Assembly: GCF_946848805.1 (NCBI RefSeq)
Contig: NZ_CAMPFU010000003.1
Location: 482,501-539,192, forward strand
Origin: Deinococcus sp. Marseille-Q6407
GTDB lineage: Bacteria > Deinococcota > Deinococci > Deinococcales > Deinococcaceae
DNA length: 56,692 nucleotides
Direction: 5' to 3'
Shown here: piece by piece, positions 54,136 through 56,692 of the stretch
How positions within the stretch are numbered: the first letter of the stretch is position 1
How the letters are laid out: each line of letters opens with the position of its first letter
Program-made: the position numbers and the translations under genes
Notes under the pieces: generated by a model
What the model was told of the DNA's origin: nothing
The model's database searches: none
Seen by the model: only the letters and a program-made list of their open reading frames with translations

Positions 54136-55002
54136 ATGAAAAAAGTCGCGTTTGTTTCGGATTCCTCTTCGGAAATCACCCAGGAAGAAGCTCGCCGCTT
54201 GGGCGTTCATATCATTCCCAACAATGTTTATCTCAACGGCGAGCTGCGTAAGGACGGCATTGACCTCAGCACCCGTGACGCGGAGTTTTTTCTGAGCTAG
54301 GGGGGTGAGTTGCAGACTGTGGCCACCACGCCCGAAGAATTCATGCAAGTGTTTAGTGACCTTCTCAAAGACCATGACGAAGTGCTGTGTGTCCTGGTCA
54401 GCAGTCTGCTCAGCCAGAACATAGAAAACGCCCAGGAAGCAGTGCGCCGCCTGAATGTGCCTGACCGCGTCACTGTCTACGATTCAAGAATCACCACCAT
54501 CGCCCTGGGGCGGCTGCTGATGCGTGCCAAGCTGGTAGTAGATCAGGGCGGCACTGTCCGGGACGCCGTAGAGCAGATGGAACAGCTGCGTCAGGTGATT
54601 GTGGCCGACGCGGTCGTGCCTTCTATCAAGTACTTCCGCAAGGGCAAGCGGGTTTCGGCCAGCCGCGCCATTATCGCCACTTTGCTGCGGCTATGCCCGG
54701 TCATGGTCTATACCCCTGAAGGTCAGCTGACCAATGCCCGCACGGTGCGTGGCCGCGACGGCATCTCTTCTCTGATTACCAATCTGGAACAGCGCTTCGG
54801 TGATCAGCCTATCGCCGTGACCATCGGCCTGGCCGGTGAAGATCCCGAACAGATTGGCCGGATGCGCCAGGCGCTGGAAGCCAGCCGCCTGAATGTCAAG
54901 CATCTGAGCGAGAAACCGATCGGCGCCACCATCAGCGCCCACTCGGGCCCCGGCATCTACGGTTACGTGACCGAACCGTATATCGAAGGCCACCTCGCCT
55001 GA
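54136..55002 (+). pseudogene. DegV family fatty-acid-binding protein, interrupted by an in-frame TAG
   Basis: DegV (FakB-like) protein that would hold a fatty acid for the FakA kinase. Residues 1-54 (MKKVAFVSDSSSEITQEEARRLGVHIIPNNVYLNG...) are followed by TAG at 54298-54300, after which the same frame continues ELQTVATTPEEFMQVF to the normal C-terminus (GIYGYVTEPYIEGHLA). Total length (288 codons) is normal, so one codon is at fault. The stop sits between a T6 and a G6 run (54288-54305), so two compensating homopolymer errors would also explain it. A TTG at 54310 could restart translation but would lack the N-terminal fold. GGGAGG precedes the ATG by 6 bases. The FakA kinase is not in the window. 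Confidence 0.85.
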
Positions 55003-55038
55003 TGCCCTGGTTCTCTTCCTCTAGCTTCTGGAGCCGCT

Positions 55039-55839
55039 ATGGAATTTAAAGATAAGGTCCTCGTAATTACCGGCAGCGCTTCGGGTATTGGCGCTGCATT
55101 GGCAGAGCGTTTCGTGCAAGAAGGGGCAACGGTCGTGACGGCCGACATCAATCCGGCCGGGCAGATGCTGGCAGAAAGCCTCGGCGCCCGTTTTGTCCTG
55201 ACCGATGCTTCATCCGAAGAGGGAATTCGCGGCCTCATTGCAGATGTGCTGGCCCATGAAGGCCACGTCGACATTTTCTGCTCCAATGCCGGCATCGTGG
55301 GCGAATTTGGTGGCCCCGAACTGCCCCAGAGCGTCTGGGACAAAGCCTTTGCCCTGAATGTGATGAGCCATGTCTGGGCGGCCCGCCATGTGCTGCCGCA
55401 TATGCTGGAGCGTGGCGGCGGGGCCCTGATCAACACGGCTTCGGCCGCCGGGCTGGTCACCGAGTTTTACAGTGCGCCCTACGCTGCCAGCAAACATGCA
55501 GCGGTGGGCTTTGCCGAATGGCTGGCGATGACCTACGGCCCCCGGGGTATTGACGTGGCCGTGCTGTGCCCCGAAGGTGTGCAGACGCCCATGATCAAGG
55601 ATGCGCCGATGCTGCAGGCTAACGCCATCAGCAGCGCCGAATTCGTGGACCGTACCCTGGACGCCCTGAAAGCCGGGAAATTTATGATCATGACCCATCC
55701 GTCCACGCAGCCGCTGTACCAGTTCAAAGCCAGTGACCACGACGCCTGGCTGGGCAAGATGACCGAGGCCCGCGGAATGGCTTACGCTCTGCTGGACCGC
55801 CATCAGGCCACGCAGGCCGCAGCTGCCGGCACCGAATAA
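55039..55839 (+). CDS. Short-chain dehydrogenase/reductase
   Basis: A 266-residue classical SDR with complete NAD(P) and catalytic motifs: TGSASGIG (about residues 12-19), NAG (near 88), Ser in LINTASAAG and YAASK (Tyr-x-x-x-Lys). The acidic residue after strand 2 (VVTADINPAG) points to NAD rather than NADP. The substrate is unknown. It follows the degV gene by 36 bases on the same strand and may be read from the same promoter, in which case the degV stop could reduce its expression. Confidence 0.92.
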   Translation: MEFKDKVLVITGSASGIGAALAERFVQEGATVVTADINPAGQMLAESLGARFVLTDASSEEGIRGLIADVLAHEGHVDIFCSNAGIVGEFGGPELPQSVWDKAFALNVMSHVWAARHVLPHMLERGGGALINTASAAGLVTEFYSAPYAASKHAAVGFAEWLAMTYGPRGIDVAVLCPEGVQTPMIKDAPMLQANAISSAEFVDRTLDALKAGKFMIMTHPSTQPLYQFKASDHDAWLGKMTEARGMAYALLDRHQATQAAAAGTE

Positions 55840-55894
55840 TTTTCAGGTCGCCCGCCTCTGCGGCGGCGGAGGTGGCCCTGTTCCGTTCAGGTTG

Positions 55895-56290
55895 TCAGCG
55901 GCCAGGCCAGCTGCTCGCAGGCCAGAAGGCCTGCAAGGCCCACCACAGCGCCGCAGCCCACAGCAGGGCGATGACTGCAGCTCCCGGCAGACTGACCGGC
56001 AGGCGCTCGCCCTCACGGGTCAGCGCTTCCTGGCGGGCGGCTGCCATCACGGCGGGCGGAATCAGCCGCACAGCCACCCAGATGCCCAGCGGCAGCAGTA
56101 CGGCGTCGTCCAGCAAGCCCAGCACAGGAATAAAGTCGGGAATCAGGTCCAGCGGGCTGAGCGCATAAGCCAGCACTAGCGCGGCCCATATTCGTGCGTA
56201 CCAGGGCGTGTGCGGGCCGCGGTAGGCGAGATACAGGGCCAGTAGCTCGCGCTTGAGGCGCCGCGCCCAGGCTTTGAGCCGCTCGATCAT
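55895..56290 (-). CDS. DUF1232/YkvA-like small membrane protein
   Basis: A 131-residue protein with the DUF1232 hallmark [21 protein letters not shown] between two hydrophobic helices, plus a third helix near the C-terminus ([21 protein letters not shown]). Function of the family is unknown. The ATG at 56290 ([16 protein letters not shown]) overlaps the stop codon of the NUDIX gene by 4 bases, implying coupling to it. Confidence 0.85.
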   Translation of the reverse strand: MIERLKAWARRLKRELLALYLAYRGPHTPWYARIWAALVLAYALSPLDLIPDFIPVLGLLDDAVLLPLGIWVAVRLIPPAVMAAARQEALTREGERLPVSLPGAAVIALLWAAALWWALQAFWPASSWPGR

Positions 56291-56692
56291 GCCGTCTGCT
56301 GTGCCTCCTGCCCCTTCAGCCACTCTGCCGCCCAGCGCCCGATAAAGCCGCGCAGGGGCGGAAGGTCGGCCACGGCGAACCAGTGCAGCCGCTCCACCTC
56401 CACGCCGTCAGGCTGGGGCGTGCCTGTCCAGGCCGTCACCTGGTATAGCGCCGTGTAGAAACTGGCCTGGTGTCCGTTCTCCAGCGTCCGCAGCGGGGTG
56501 GTGTGCAGGGTCAGCAGCTCTGCCGTCTGTACCTCCAGCCCGGTTTCCTCGCGCACTTCGCGCCGCAGCGTTTGCTCGGGCGGCTCGGCCAGTTCGCACA
56601 GGCCACCGGGCAGGCTCCACACATCGGGGCGGCCCACCAGCCGCTGCAGCAGCACCTGCCCCTGCGCGTCGAACAGCAGGCCGGCCGCGCCC
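56287..56692 (-). CDS. NUDIX hydrolase, C-terminal part; cut by window edge
   Basis: NUDIX-fold pyrophosphohydrolase whose N-terminus lies right of the window. The Nudix box is complete: [23 protein letters not shown] fits GX5EX7REUXEEXGU. The frame stays open to the window edge ([15 protein letters not shown] before the box), so the true start is outside. Substrate unknown; Deinococcus has many such enzymes. Coupled to the DUF1232 gene by an ATGA overlap. Confidence 0.9.
   Translation of the reverse strand, partial: GAAGLLFDAQGQVLLQRLVGRPDVWSLPGGLCELAEPPEQTLRREVREETGLEVQTAELLTLHTTPLRTLENGHQASFYTALYQVTAWTGTPQPDGVEVERLHWFAVADLPPLRGFIGRWAAEWLKGQEAQQTA

Overview
The window comes from the chromosome of a Deinococcus species. 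This is inferred from high GC content, Deinococcus-type gene families (a hetero-oligomeric-type glutamate dehydrogenase pair as in Thermus/Deinococcus, PCuAC-SCO-CtaG copper genes, caa3-style CtaG, small lipoproteins), and above all from the promoters. At least 17 genes have a TANNNT -10 box (usually TAGACT, TACACT or TATACT) only 5-9 bases before an ATG or GTG, with no ribosome binding site. That is the leaderless arrangement known from Deinococcus. The content is ordinary housekeeping and accessory genes with no phage, insertion sequence, CRISPR array or rRNA operon.

Layout. 1-7071: start of lpdA (E3, cut by the left edge), a DoxX-like protein, an M24 peptidase, an MFS transporter, then a secreted subtilisin-type protease preceded by a separate PPC-domain lipoprotein. 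7299-16669: an active/inactive M16 peptidase pair, hemW, a small unknown gene, a Ppx/GppA-HD phosphatase, an exported TPR protein, a YqhA-type membrane protein and a GT4 glycosyltransferase. 16701-17945: a dense RNA locus with tRNA-Leu(CAG), rpsO, tRNA-Leu(GAG) and the SRP RNA gene ffs. 17971-23747: moaC coupled to a YceD-type gene, a long-form rmlA, tRNA-Glu, an acidic/RGG-repeat protein and an AGCS amino-acid:cation symporter. 23860-32435: folD-purH, rpmH-rnpA-yidD, 5-formyl-THF cyclo-ligase, a response regulator, DUF72, and dusA-DUF817. 32731-38484: a degenerate E2-like protein, purA-folE, a secreted DUF11-like protein and a vWA protein. 38569-47418: ttcA, a broken acyl-CoA carboxylase beta gene, pstS, the glutamate dehydrogenase pair, a polyprenyl synthetase and a stress-type membrane protein. 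47603-56692: a TrmN-like methyltransferase, a three-gene copper/cytochrome-oxidase assembly operon, a large DUF937-like membrane protein, a degV gene interrupted by a stop codon, an SDR, DUF1232 and a NUDIX gene cut by the right edge.

Genes that plainly work together are few: folD with purH (one-carbon units into purine synthesis), purA next to folE (purine and pterin use), rpmH-rnpA-yidD, the two Gdh subunits, the PCuAC-SCO-CtaG set, and the lipoprotein-protease pair. The most interesting observations are (i) an E2 pseudoenzyme that keeps an E3-binding domain but has lost the lipoyl domain and the catalytic histidine motif, (ii) an acidic/coiled-coil/RGG protein with recent 126-bp repeats behind a promoter built from two perfect inverted repeats, (iii) a CtaG homologue without a single histidine, (iv) a four-box array spaced 20-24 bp beyond the gdh operon, (v) a purA promoter that appears to lie over a terminator hairpin, and (vi) two decaying genes (acyl-CoA carboxylase beta with two frame lesions; degV with an in-frame amber). 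All calls rest on reading the sequence by eye; no database search or structure prediction was run.
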